Below, one piece after another: positions 1-8,319 of a stretch of 64,000 bases of DNA. This stretch comes from Ahrensia marina (GTDB lineage: Bacteria; Pseudomonadota; Alphaproteobacteria; Rhizobiales; Rhizobiaceae), in the NCBI RefSeq assembly GCF_001293565.1, contig NZ_JXMU01000010.1:124001-188000 (forward strand), given 5' to 3'. The stretch's first letter is position 1. Each line of letters begins with the position of its first letter. The position numbers and the translations under genes are program-made. The notes beneath the pieces were generated by a model. It searched no databases and was not told the origin of the DNA. It was given only the letters and a program-made list of their open reading frames with translations.

Positions 1-252
1 GATCCGAGTAAAGTCTTTGGCGAGTGGACTTTTGACCATCCGCAATATGATCAGGCAGCTTTTGACGCGCAAAAACGCATCAGTTTTCTTCAAGGCAATG
101 ACAACATCTTTTTTGCCGGTGCCTGGACCGGATTTGGTTTTCACGAGGATGGCCTGCGTTCCGGATTGGAAGCGGCAGAAGCGCTCGGCGGTCATGTGCC
201 TTGGCGCTCCCTTGAACCTGAAGCGCTTCCAATTGTGGTCGCGGCCGAATAG
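1..252 (+). CDS. FAD-dependent amine-oxidase-like oxidoreductase, C-terminal part (5' end outside window)
   Basis: The open frame runs from the first base to a TAG at 250-252, leaving 83 residues. The tail reads ...FFAGAWTGFGFHEDGLRSG..., the C-terminal FAD-binding signature (G-x-W-x-G-x-G-x-H-E-D-G) of flavin amine-oxidase-like proteins that sit beside DUF1365 and cyclopropane-fatty-acid-synthase-like genes. Only 9 bp separate the stop from the next ATG, so it is the upstream member of the same operon. In Rhodobacter such flavoproteins are tied to modified or furan fatty acid formation. The exact substrate is inference, because the N-terminal Rossmann part is not in the window. Confidence 0.8.
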   Translation, partial: DPSKVFGEWTFDHPQYDQAAFDAQKRISFLQGNDNIFFAGAWTGFGFHEDGLRSGLEAAEALGGHVPWRSLEPEALPIVVAAE

Positions 253-261
253 ACTGTGGTT

Positions 262-1098
262 ATGCATATGTCCAATATGTCTGATCAAGCTTTGTTTCCC
301 CCGCCGGAGAAAGCTGCCATACTTTACCCCGGCAAGGTGATGCATGCGCGCTTGAAACCATTTGGCCACCGCTTCAACTACCGCGTTTTCAATTGCCTGT
401 TTGATTTGGATAAACTCGGTTCCATATCAAAAACGGCAGGTCTGTTTTCCGTCGGACGCTTCAACCTTGTCAGTTTTTATGAGCGCGACCATTTGCCTGA
501 AGGGCAAAAGGGCAGCTTGCGCGACTATGCATCCAATCTGGCCGAAAAAGCAGGACTGAAGCGCCCTCACCGTATTCTTCTATTGGCATATCCGCGCATT
601 TTGGGTTTCGTCTTCAACCCGATAAGTGTGTACTTCTGCTACGATGAAACCAAACATCTGACCGGCGTAATTTATGAGGTTCGCAATACCTTTGGTGAGC
701 GCCACAGCTATGTTTGCAAGGTCGAGAGCGGCCAGCTGACGAAAGCCGGATTGCGGCAGGAACGGACCAAGATTTTCTATGTGTCCCCGTTTATTGATAT
801 GGGATTGCGCTATCATTTTCGTATAACGCCACCCGGCGAAAAGGTAAAAATCCGCATCTTTGAAACCGATGGCGCAGACCCGTTTTTGTCGGCAACCTTT
901 ATTGGCGACGCCAAACCTTTTACGTCCGCCGCACTTGCCGGCCAAGTTGCGCGCCTGCCCTTTATGACATTGAAAGTGGTCGCCGGCATTCATTGGGAAG
1001 CGCTCAAACTCTGGCTGAAGGGCGCAAAATACCGCCCGAGAGGCAATCCGCCAGCCCCTGTCAGCTATCAGGATCGCATAACTGGACCTGCGGAATAA
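262..1098 (+). CDS. DUF1365 family protein
   Basis: This 278-residue protein opens with the family pattern ILYPGKVMHARLKPFGHRF followed by YRVFNCLFDLD, and has the central block ILLLAYPRILGFVFNPISV typical of DUF1365. There is no signal peptide or clear membrane segment. DUF1365 genes regularly lie between a flavin amine-oxidase-like gene and a CFA-synthase-like gene, as here, and are thought to take part in lipid modification; the biochemical role is not established. GTG at 256 and ATG at 262, 268 and 277 are all possible starts. 262 is a compromise because no strong ribosome binding site is visible. Confidence 0.85.
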   Translation: MHMSNMSDQALFPPPEKAAILYPGKVMHARLKPFGHRFNYRVFNCLFDLDKLGSISKTAGLFSVGRFNLVSFYERDHLPEGQKGSLRDYASNLAEKAGLKRPHRILLLAYPRILGFVFNPISVYFCYDETKHLTGVIYEVRNTFGERHSYVCKVESGQLTKAGLRQERTKIFYVSPFIDMGLRYHFRITPPGEKVKIRIFETDGADPFLSATFIGDAKPFTSAALAGQVARLPFMTLKVVAGIHWEALKLWLKGAKYRPRGNPPAPVSYQDRITGPAE

Positions 1099-1139
1099 TT
1101 TGTATAAATTTATAGATAGAAGAAACGAGACAATCTTTG

Positions 1140-2402
1140 ATGTCACACGCGACTAACAGCATGGATGATCTATCAGCCGTTGCAGAGCCGTTAACGGCAG
1201 AAAACTTGCGTAATTATGCGCGCGGCTTGCCTGTAAAAGCACGTTTGGCGCTTAAACTGGCGCTGCAACTGCCAAAAGGCACTTTGACAATCCAGATGCC
1301 GGATCAACGTGTGGTCAAGATTGAAGGGCGTGAAAAAGGCCCTGATGCCGCGCTTGTGCTTCACAATTGGAATCTGCCCAAACGCGCCTTGAGCGGTGCT
1401 ACGACCGGTGTTGCAGAAAGCTATATTGACGGTGATTGGCATAGCCCCGACATCACGACTTTCCTGCGCTTGTTTGTTGTTAATGAAGAATGGGGCAACC
1501 GTCTTGCCAGCAGCAGCAGGATCATGACGGTTTTGGGCAAAATCCGCCACTGGTTAAACCGCAATACCAAGTCCAAAGCCAAACAGAATATTGCCGCACA
1601 TTATGATCTCGGCAACAAGTTCTATGCCGCCTGGCTTGACCCGACGATGACATATTCCTCCGCTCTTTATCAGGACGGCGCAAATGATCTGCAATCGGCT
1701 CAAACAGCAAAATACCGCGCGCTTGCAAACGCTATCGGCATTACAAAAGATGATCATGTGCTTGAAATCGGCTGCGGTTGGGGCGGATTTGCTGAATTTG
1801 CCGCACGCGAAATCGGCTGCAAAATCACAGGGCTTACAATCAGCCGCGAGCAGCTTGATTTTGCCCGCGAACGCATCCGCGCCGCGGATCTTTCGGACAA
1901 AGTCACATTCAAGTTTCAGGACTACCGCGACGAGCAAGGTAAATATGATAAAGTTGTCTCAATCGAAATGTTCGAAGCCGTTGGTGAAGCCTATTGGGGC
2001 ACTTATTTTGAGAAGGTCCACGACGTATTGAAAACAGGCGGCAAGGCCGGCCTGCAAATCATAACAATCAATGAGAACAGCTTTCCTTTTTACCGCGAAC
2101 ATCCCGACTTCATTCAGCGCTATGTTTTTCCCGGTGGTATGTTGCCGCCGCCTTCAATGCTAGACCAGCTTCCTGTTGAAATGGGGTTGAAAAAGCAAAG
2201 CGAGCGTATCTTTGCGCGTGATTATGCGCGCACTCTGGCCGAATGGCGTGAACGTTTTTGGCAAAGCTGGGACATTCTCAAAACAATGGGGTTCGATGAC
2301 CGCTTTAAGCGGCTTTGGGAGTTTTATCTTTATTACTGCGAAGCAGGCTTTGAGGAAGAGTTCATTGATGTACGCCAAGTCGTCTATGTGCGCGAAAACT
2401 GA
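1140..2402 (+). CDS. CFA-synthase-like SAM-dependent fatty acyl phospholipid methyltransferase
   Basis: The protein has 420 residues. The family hallmark HYDLGNKFYAAWLDPTMTYS lies near residue 154 and the SAM-binding glycine motif VLEIGCGWGG near residue 208. Downstream come the conserved FQDYRD and IEMFEAVGE blocks, and the C-terminal YYCEAGFEEEFIDVRQ segment is also typical. Family enzymes transfer a methyl group from SAM to a cis double bond of membrane phospholipid acyl chains, giving a cyclopropane ring or a methylated intermediate. Next to DUF1365 and an amine-oxidase-like flavoprotein, it could be the methylase of a furan-fatty-acid type pathway rather than a classical Cfa; this is inference. 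ATG 1140 follows a TTG at 1137. Confidence 0.9.
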   Translation: MSHATNSMDDLSAVAEPLTAENLRNYARGLPVKARLALKLALQLPKGTLTIQMPDQRVVKIEGREKGPDAALVLHNWNLPKRALSGATTGVAESYIDGDWHSPDITTFLRLFVVNEEWGNRLASSSRIMTVLGKIRHWLNRNTKSKAKQNIAAHYDLGNKFYAAWLDPTMTYSSALYQDGANDLQSAQTAKYRALANAIGITKDDHVLEIGCGWGGFAEFAAREIGCKITGLTISREQLDFARERIRAADLSDKVTFKFQDYRDEQGKYDKVVSIEMFEAVGEAYWGTYFEKVHDVLKTGGKAGLQIITINENSFPFYREHPDFIQRYVFPGGMLPPPSMLDQLPVEMGLKKQSERIFARDYARTLAEWRERFWQSWDILKTMGFDDRFKRLWEFYLYYCEAGFEEEFIDVRQVVYVREN

Positions 2403-2492
2403 CAGGCTCGCCTTGGCAATACATGTTGAATCACTTTCCCAGCAAACATCTGTAACCGCCTGTATTGACTCACCAATTGAAAGCAGCAGGCT

Positions 2493-3821
2493 TTGACAAA
2501 AAACATTTCAAAATTAAAGCTCGCATGCATAATCATTTACGCTTTACCGGCGATGCCGCTCGCGGCGCTCACCTTGCCGCTTTATATTCTGGTCCCGACA
2601 TTTTATTCGGAAACACTGGGCCTGTCTTTGGCCGCTGTCGGCACAGCGCTTTTATGTGTACGCATCATTGATGCCATAAACGATCCGCTCATCGGCTATG
2701 GCGCCGATAAATTGCGAACCGGCTTTGGCCGCCGCCGGACATTTTTTGCAATCTCCTTGCCGGTCACAGCCTTTGCCGCATTCATGATTTTCTGGCCGCC
2801 TATCGATGCGACAATCTGGTATTTGGGCTTTTGGGGTGCCGTTTTGTCGTTTGGCTACACTGCTTGCCTTATACCGTTTTACGCATGGGGTGCGGAAATG
2901 GCGGGCGATTATGAAAAACGCACGACCATTACCGGATGGCGCGAGGCGCTGACACTGATTGGCACCCTCATTGCAATCGCACTGCCCTTCGCAATCGGGA
3001 CAGACAATGCCGGTGAATTTCATGGGCTGGCTTTACTTGGAGTCGTCATCGCGCTTGCGCTGCCAATTCTGGGCGCACTGACAATCTGGAAAGTGCCGGA
3101 GCCGCGCGAATATACCAAACAGGCAGTCAGTTTTGCAGATGGTTTCCGCCACCTTCAGAATAACAAACCGTTTTTACGGTTGATCACGGCGTTTTTCGTC
3201 AATGGACTTGCAAACGGCATCCCAGCAACGCTTTTCCTCTATTTCGTTTCCGATTATCTCGGCACGCCGGAAATGCGTGGGCCATTGCTATTTTTGTATT
3301 TCTTGTGCGGTGTTTTGGGTGTGCCTTTGGCAACATTCATCGCCAAACGCACGTCAAAACACCGTGCTTGGGGTTACGGCATGTTGGCGGCAACACTCAT
3401 ATTTGCGTTCACACCGCTTTTATCACAGGGCGATGTCGTTGCTTTCGCCGTCATATGCGCGCTGACAGGGCTGCTGGTAGGCTTTGACCTGTCGCTACCC
3501 GCTTCCATTCAGGCTGATGTGATTGACATTGACACAGCCGCATCGGGAGAACAGCGCTCCGGCACCTATTTTGCAGCTTGGAGCTTATCGACAAAATTAT
3601 CTTTGGCGCTTGCTGTGGGCTTTGCATTTCCCCTGCTCGGCCTGTTCGGTTTTCAACCGGAAACCAATAACGAGCAAAGCAGTTTAGCGCTGGACGCGCT
3701 GGCAATAATCTATGCGTGGGTACCGGCGATACTCAAATTGGGCGCGGTTGCACTGGTGTGGAATTTCCCTCTCAATGCGGAAATACAGCGCGAATTGCGC
3801 GACAAAATTGAAAACCCTTAA
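2493..3821 (+). CDS. MFS transporter of the GPH (MelB-like) cation symporter family
   Basis: This 442-residue polytopic membrane protein has about twelve hydrophobic segments. The N-terminal signature DAINDPLIGYGADKLRTGFG, followed by RRR, is the loop 2-3 motif of glycoside-pentoside-hexuronide:cation symporters. A TTG start at 2493 behind AGCAGCAGG is chosen because the next in-frame ATG would remove most of the first transmembrane helix. A symporter of this family sits in the equivalent cluster of Rhodobacter, where the cargo is unknown and may be lipid-related rather than a sugar. The stop overlaps the convergent SDR gene by 4 bp in a shared TTAA. Confidence 0.85.
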   Translation: MTKNISKLKLACIIIYALPAMPLAALTLPLYILVPTFYSETLGLSLAAVGTALLCVRIIDAINDPLIGYGADKLRTGFGRRRTFFAISLPVTAFAAFMIFWPPIDATIWYLGFWGAVLSFGYTACLIPFYAWGAEMAGDYEKRTTITGWREALTLIGTLIAIALPFAIGTDNAGEFHGLALLGVVIALALPILGALTIWKVPEPREYTKQAVSFADGFRHLQNNKPFLRLITAFFVNGLANGIPATLFLYFVSDYLGTPEMRGPLLFLYFLCGVLGVPLATFIAKRTSKHRAWGYGMLAATLIFAFTPLLSQGDVVAFAVICALTGLLVGFDLSLPASIQADVIDIDTAASGEQRSGTYFAAWSLSTKLSLALAVGFAFPLLGLFGFQPETNNEQSSLALDALAIIYAWVPAILKLGAVALVWNFPLNAEIQRELRDKIENP

Positions 3822-4654
3822 GCCTTTCGCTGAACCTTGGCTTCAGCCGTATCACCGAACTTCAAAGGCCTGTCTTTCCAATCGGTTGCGCGTTTCATTT
3901 GCCAGAAATAAACAGGATGCGGCAGCATACGCAGAATTTTTAGCAGATACGTAAACCGTCGCGGAAATGTAATTTCAAAACCGCCATTCTCAAATCCGTC
4001 AATCATGCGCCTAACGGCCTTTTCAACCGGCATCAAAGCGGGCATATCGAATTTATTCTTTTCAGTAAGCGGCGTATCAATAAAGCCCGGATTAACAACT
4101 TGAATTCGAATATTCATTTTATCGAAGTCAAACTTCAACGACTCCGCCATATTGTTCACGGCCGCTTTTGACGCGCCATAGGCGGCAGCCGCAGGCAGGC
4201 CGGAGTAGCCGGACACCGATGCGACAAGAGCCACCTGCCCTTTGCCATGGACTTTCATTTTTTCAACAACCGGCACCAGACCATTCAACATGCCGAAAAT
4301 ATTGATCTCATATGTCTTGCGGAAAGCATCAATATCCAGCGCTTCGCCCGCTGTCGGCCAATAATTACCGGCGTTAAATACCGCCAGTCGAACCGGACCG
4401 TGTGATGATTCAATCTCTTCCACGGCAACCGCCATACTGTCGCGGTCCGTGACATCGCAGGGCAAAGCGTGAAAACTGCCTTTAAACGCAGCCGCCTCTG
4501 CTTCCATCTCTTTCAGCTTGTCTTCACTGCGCGCACTGCCGACAACCACATATCCTTCGCGGACCATTTGGAGCGCAAGTTCTCGCCCGATGCCGCCACT
4601 GGCCCCTGTAATCCATACAACGCCGCCGCCTGTCGATATCTGATAAAGATCCAT
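3818..4654 (-). CDS. Short-chain dehydrogenase/reductase (SDR)
   Basis: The 278-residue protein has the classical SDR layout: TGASGGIG cofactor loop near residue 17, FNAGNYW in place of NNAG, a Ser in SVSGYSG, and the catalytic Y-x3-K in YGASKAA. The basic C-terminal extension (RRFTYLLKILRMLP, then MKRATDWKDRPLK) suggests a membrane-associated protein, as in lipid-acting SDRs. It lies downstream of the ChrR-like gene on the same strand with a 72-bp gap and converges with the transporter. Its place in a lipid-modification cluster suggests a role in lipid metabolism; the substrate is unknown. Confidence 0.85.
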   Translation of the reverse strand: MDLYQISTGGGVVWITGASGGIGRELALQMVREGYVVVGSARSEDKLKEMEAEAAAFKGSFHALPCDVTDRDSMAVAVEEIESSHGPVRLAVFNAGNYWPTAGEALDIDAFRKTYEINIFGMLNGLVPVVEKMKVHGKGQVALVASVSGYSGLPAAAAYGASKAAVNNMAESLKFDFDKMNIRIQVVNPGFIDTPLTEKNKFDMPALMPVEKAVRRMIDGFENGGFEITFPRRFTYLLKILRMLPHPVYFWQMKRATDWKDRPLKFGDTAEAKVQRKA

Positions 4655-4726
4655 TGTTTCTTTCCGTTATAAGTGTTCCCCACACTACGCGCGGAACGCC
4701 TCATCGGTTCCAACTATCGCAAACAC

Positions 4727-5374
4727 TCAATATGCGCCCAAAATATCGCCGATACGTTGTTTGAAAGACCCGCTTAGCCTTTGCGGACCATCTGTAACGG
4801 CAAATCCGATGCATGGCGCGCTCATGTCCGCCGTTGGCCTGTGCTCAACATTTTCATCTGCAATCGAAATGTCGCCCCGCGCAAAAACGCCGCGCTCATC
4901 GGTAAATGCGCCCTGCAAGATCAGGGAAAGCTCTTTGCCTTCATGTTTGTGCATAGGCACAGTGCGCCCCGGTCTGATCCAGAACAAGGAAACTTCACAG
5001 CCATCGACAGTGCCCAGATCAAACTCTTTAAAGCCCGGTAATTTTGTCTTCCAGGGAATGTCATTGACGCTGAATCCGGTAAAACCGACCAGCGCAGACG
5101 GCATTACATCACACTGTGTGGATGTCTCGCCCTGACCCGACCCATCCTCATCGCTTTTGAATATTTGCGCCAGTGTTTCATCGCGCTTTGAAACAGCCAC
5201 CGGCGACAACTCTTCAAGGTCGTTGCCTGCCGCCGCCTCCAGCGCTCGCACCAGAGACCGGTGCTGACCGGACAACTCCAATTGAGATGCCATCATGACA
5301 TGCAAAGGCAGAGGCAGGCTGCCCGCCACATAGCCTGAAATCAGCGCATCCAGATTATCAAATTTTATTGTCAT
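4727..5374 (-). CDS. ChrR-like cupin anti-sigma factor with a degenerate zinc-binding N-terminus
   Basis: This 215-residue protein has the two-part ChrR layout. A short N-terminal helical anti-sigma-like domain (about residues 1-80) is followed by a cupin (about 115-205) with H-x-H-x3-E (MHKHEGKE) and a later His (VEHRP), so the cupin metal ligands are intact. In characterised ChrR the N-terminal domain binds zinc through His6, His31, Cys35 and Cys38. Here the matching segment is HVMMASQLEL: one His remains but both Cys positions are Ala and Leu, and no early His is present. No ECF sigma gene lies next to it. ATG 5374 is preferred over the upstream start at 5392 by similarity to family N-termini. 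It may act as a sensor for a sigma factor encoded elsewhere, or have lost that role. Confidence 0.75.
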   Translation of the reverse strand: MTIKFDNLDALISGYVAGSLPLPLHVMMASQLELSGQHRSLVRALEAAAGNDLEELSPVAVSKRDETLAQIFKSDEDGSGQGETSTQCDVMPSALVGFTGFSVNDIPWKTKLPGFKEFDLGTVDGCEVSLFWIRPGRTVPMHKHEGKELSLILQGAFTDERGVFARGDISIADENVEHRPTADMSAPCIGFAVTDGPQRLSGSFKQRIGDILGAY

Positions 5375-5451
5375 TCGCGCTCCGTTCAGCATGAATGTTT
5401 AGTGATGGATTTTTACCCACGGTCACACAGTCCAATGATTATTTTCTGATC

Positions 5452-5481
5452 ATGTTACGTGTTAAAAACCAAATCGGATCA
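5452..5481 (-). promoter_or_regulatory. Candidate ECF-sigma promoter upstream of the ChrR-like gene
   Basis: Read on the minus strand there is TGATCC (5481-5476), an 18-bp spacer, then TAACAT (5457-5452), about 80 bp upstream of the ChrR-like start. TGATCC is the -35 element of RpoE/ChrR-group ECF promoters in alphaproteobacteria. The -10 is only a partial match to the usual TAAG-type element, so this is suggestive only. Confidence 0.3.
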
Positions 5482-5617
5482 ATATGAGGTCAAAATTCTA
5501 AAATCTCTCTGGCAGAGCAAATAATTATCACCTTCAGTTGTTTATCTAACCAAAACTGACTTGCCCGACTGCGCTCCCAACCTTAACTTGCAAGTCAAAC
5601 AATAAAAGGATTGCGGT

Positions 5618-6652
5618 ATGCACAGTTCAGTCATCGACCTCATTGGCAACACGCCACTTGTACGTCTGAAACGCGCGTCAGAAGAAACCGGATGCGATAT
5701 TTACGGCAAATGTGAATTTCTCAATCCCGGCCAGTCGGTTAAGGACCGTGCCGCTCTGTTCATCATTCGCGATGCGGAGAAAAAAGGACTTTTAAAACCC
5801 GGCGGCGTTATCGTTGAAGGAACCGCAGGCAATACCGGCATAGGCATGACGTTGGTTGCCAAAGCACTGGGCTATCGCACCGTTATTGTTATTCCTGAAA
5901 CACAAAGTCAGGAGAAAAAAGACGCATTGCGCCTGATGGGCGCCGAACTGGTCGAAGTACCGGCCAAGCCTTACAAAAATCCGAATAATTACATCAAAGT
6001 GTCAGCAAGACTGGCCGATGAATTGGCAAAAACGGAACCGAATGGTGCCATTTGGGCAAACCAGTTTGACAATGTCGTCAATCGCCAAGCCCACGTTGAA
6101 ACAACCGGACCGGAAATTTTGCGCGATCTTGACGGCAAAATTGACGGCTTTATTTGCGCCTGTGGTTCGGGCGGTACACTGGTTGGAACGGCTGAGGCAC
6201 TGCGGGCCGGTAATGCTGATGTGAAAATCGGGCTTGTCGACCCGATGGGCGCAGCGCTTTATGCCTATTATACAGAAGGTGAGTTAAAATCCGAAGGTGG
6301 CTCAATTTCCGAAGGCATAGGCCAAGGCCGCATCACTGAGAACCTTGCAGGGTTCAAACCGGATTTTGTCTATCGCGCCGATGATAAAGAAGGATTGGAA
6401 ATCATTTTCAACCTAGCAGAAGAAGAAGGCATGGTCATGGGCCTTTCGACCGGCATAAATATCGCCGGTGCCATGAAGCTGGCCAAAGACTTGGGACCGG
6501 GAAAAACGATTGTCACAATGCTGTGTGACTATGGCAACCGCTACCAGTCCAAAATCTATAATCCAGAGTTTTTGCGCTCAAAAGATTTGCCGATACCGGC
6601 ATGGATGGAGTCAAAAGTTGATATTACAGTGCCTTATGAAGATGAGTCCTGA
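5618..6652 (+). CDS. cysK: Cysteine synthase A (O-acetylserine sulfhydrylase)
   Basis: The product makes L-cysteine from O-acetylserine and sulfide with PLP. It is a fold-type II enzyme of 344 residues. The PLP lysine is K42 in NPGQSVKDRAA, the phosphate/substrate loop is GTAGNTGIGM, and a glycine-rich cofactor loop ACGSGGT is present. The C-terminus is somewhat longer than in the enteric CysK (about 320 residues), as in many alphaproteobacterial copies. The start is supported by AAAAGGA eight bases upstream. It is followed by sseA, another sulfur-transfer gene, after a 115-bp gap holding an inverted repeat. Confidence 0.93.
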   Translation: MHSSVIDLIGNTPLVRLKRASEETGCDIYGKCEFLNPGQSVKDRAALFIIRDAEKKGLLKPGGVIVEGTAGNTGIGMTLVAKALGYRTVIVIPETQSQEKKDALRLMGAELVEVPAKPYKNPNNYIKVSARLADELAKTEPNGAIWANQFDNVVNRQAHVETTGPEILRDLDGKIDGFICACGSGGTLVGTAEALRAGNADVKIGLVDPMGAALYAYYTEGELKSEGGSISEGIGQGRITENLAGFKPDFVYRADDKEGLEIIFNLAEEEGMVMGLSTGINIAGAMKLAKDLGPGKTIVTMLCDYGNRYQSKIYNPEFLRSKDLPIPAWMESKVDITVPYEDES

Positions 6653-6673
6653 GATTTGATAACCGTCGGATAT

Positions 6674-6698
6674 TTGCAGCAACCGCAATTTGCTGCAA
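6674..6698. repeat. Inverted repeat between cysK and sseA
   Basis: Perfect 9-bp arms TTGCAGCAA (6674-6682) and TTGCTGCAA (6690-6698) flank a 7-nt loop just after cysK. No T-tract follows, so it could be a weak terminator or a regulator site. Confidence 0.4.
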
Positions 6699-6767
6699 TA
6701 TTCTAATAGGCTGGAGACGTATGATAAGCGCTTCAGCTTAAACTAACGCAATGCGAGATATTGCTTC

Positions 6768-7613
6768 ATGACACAAAGTCCGTTCATCGTATCGGCCGAC
6801 TGGCTCGAAGAGCATCTGGAAGATGATGATATCGCCATCATTGACGGATCTTGGTATTTGCCTGCCCAGAACCGCAACGCCGAGGCGGAATATAATGAGG
6901 CCCATATAAGCGGCGCTGTCTTTTTTGATCATGAGCGCATCGTGGATGCAGCAAGCGACTTACCGCATACACTTCCCTCGCCTGAAGTCTTTTCTAAATT
7001 TGCTGGCGAAATGGGGCTTACACGACAAAAGACGATCATTGTTTATGACGGTCCCGGCATATTCACCGCGCCGCGCGTTTGGTGGATCCTGCGCCATTTT
7101 GGAGCCGAAAACGTATTCGTGCTGGATGGCGGTATAGATAACTGGAAAGCGGAAAAGCGTCCGGTCACAAACAAAAAAACGGTTGTAGAGCCAGCCAATT
7201 TTGACTGCCAAACCGCAGCCGATAACGTGGTTACATTTGATAATATGCAGACCATCGTTGAAAACCAGAACTGCCAGATCGCGGATGCGCGCGGCGCAGG
7301 CCGTTTTAATGGCAGTGAAGCCGAACCGCGTGCTGGCATGCGCTCCGGTCACATGCCCGGCGCAATCAACATCCCCTTCAATCGTCTGTCCCAAAACGGC
7401 TATCTGAAAAACATTGAAGAGCTGCGAAAAACTCTGACTGAAGCCGGACTGGATTTGTCCAAACCCGTAGTCACAACATGTGGCTCCGGCGTTACCGCAG
7501 CAGTAATCAATCTCGCATTGGCATCAGTCGATGCAGCAGATACGCGCCTATATGACGGATCATGGGCTGAATGGGGCGCAAAGCCAGATACAGCGATTGT
7601 GACCGGAGACTAA
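6768..7613 (+). CDS. sseA: 3-mercaptopyruvate / thiosulfate sulfurtransferase (tandem rhodanese)
   Basis: This is a 281-residue protein with two rhodanese domains. The N-terminal inactive domain carries the DGSWYLP and HISGAVFFDHE blocks. The C-terminal active domain has DARGAGRFNG, GHMPGAINIPF and the active-site loop CGSGVTA with catalytic Cys238. The CGSGVT loop is the form associated with 3-mercaptopyruvate sulfurtransferases rather than thiosulfate rhodaneses. It moves sulfane sulfur from 3-mercaptopyruvate to thiophilic acceptors in the cytoplasm. It lies behind cysK and one base before the acetyltransferase start, so the two are co-transcribed. Confidence 0.9.
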   Translation: MTQSPFIVSADWLEEHLEDDDIAIIDGSWYLPAQNRNAEAEYNEAHISGAVFFDHERIVDAASDLPHTLPSPEVFSKFAGEMGLTRQKTIIVYDGPGIFTAPRVWWILRHFGAENVFVLDGGIDNWKAEKRPVTNKKTVVEPANFDCQTAADNVVTFDNMQTIVENQNCQIADARGAGRFNGSEAEPRAGMRSGHMPGAINIPFNRLSQNGYLKNIEELRKTLTEAGLDLSKPVVTTCGSGVTAAVINLALASVDAADTRLYDGSWAEWGAKPDTAIVTGD

Positions 7614-7614
7614 A

Positions 7615-8217
7615 ATGAATTGGTTTGGCCCAAGTGTTAAATTTGAAAAACACACCAAAACCTTAAGCACAACAGTCACTTATCTGGAAATGTTCGAGCG
7701 GCCGGACAATCATGTGCAACGCCCGGCAAACATCAATGCCGCATTGCTTGTCGCCAAAGACATGCCGCTCCATTTTTATCGCTACCTATATTTCAATGTC
7801 GGCATTCATTGGAACTGGGAAATGCGTCTCAGACTGAAAGATGATGAACTTGCACGCGCAATTCATGATCCCAACGTTGAAATTACAGTGCTCTATCTGG
7901 ATGGTGCGCCTGCCGGTTTTTATGAGGTCAACCGCAATGGCATTGATGTCAATGATTTGGCCTATTTTGGCATGATGCCGCATGGCGCAGGCCGCGGTTT
8001 GGGCCGTTGGTTCCTATCAAGCGCGATTGATGCGTGCTGGTCAGGCAAGCCGTCTCGCATTACGGTTAACACCTGTACGCTGGACCACCCTGCCGCATTG
8101 CCTCTTTACCAGAAAATGGGTTTCAAACCCTATCGCCAATCAGAAGGTTATGTGCGCCCCCTAAGCCGTAGTGAATGTGCCAATTTGGCGGTACAAAACG
8201 GTATCACAGGCGCTTAG
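7615..8217 (+). CDS. GNAT family N-acetyltransferase
   Basis: This 200-residue protein has a GNAT core at about residues 60-180. The acetyl-CoA binding motif A is in GMMPHGAGRGLGRWFL (R/Q-x2-G-x-G/A pattern), followed by NTCTLDHPAALPLYQKMGF, the classic beta5-alpha4 segment. The start codon is one base past the sseA stop, so translation is probably coupled. The acceptor substrate cannot be deduced. Confidence 0.85.
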   Translation: MNWFGPSVKFEKHTKTLSTTVTYLEMFERPDNHVQRPANINAALLVAKDMPLHFYRYLYFNVGIHWNWEMRLRLKDDELARAIHDPNVEITVLYLDGAPAGFYEVNRNGIDVNDLAYFGMMPHGAGRGLGRWFLSSAIDACWSGKPSRITVNTCTLDHPAALPLYQKMGFKPYRQSEGYVRPLSRSECANLAVQNGITGA

Positions 8218-8263
8218 CTACGGGGCAAATATTCCCTTTTCCAACACAGCCCATTTAAACGCA

Positions 8264-8295
8264 AAACGCCGGATCAAATCAATGATCCGGCGTTT
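8264..8295. terminator. Bidirectional rho-independent-type terminator
   Basis: Perfect 13-bp arms AAACGCCGGATCA (8264-8276) and TGATCCGGCGTTT (8283-8295) flank a 6-nt loop between the convergent acetyltransferase and ald genes. The A/T ends give short U runs in both directions. Confidence 0.8.
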
Positions 8296-8319
8296 GCGTC
8301 AATCGCAACAACTGGGGAT

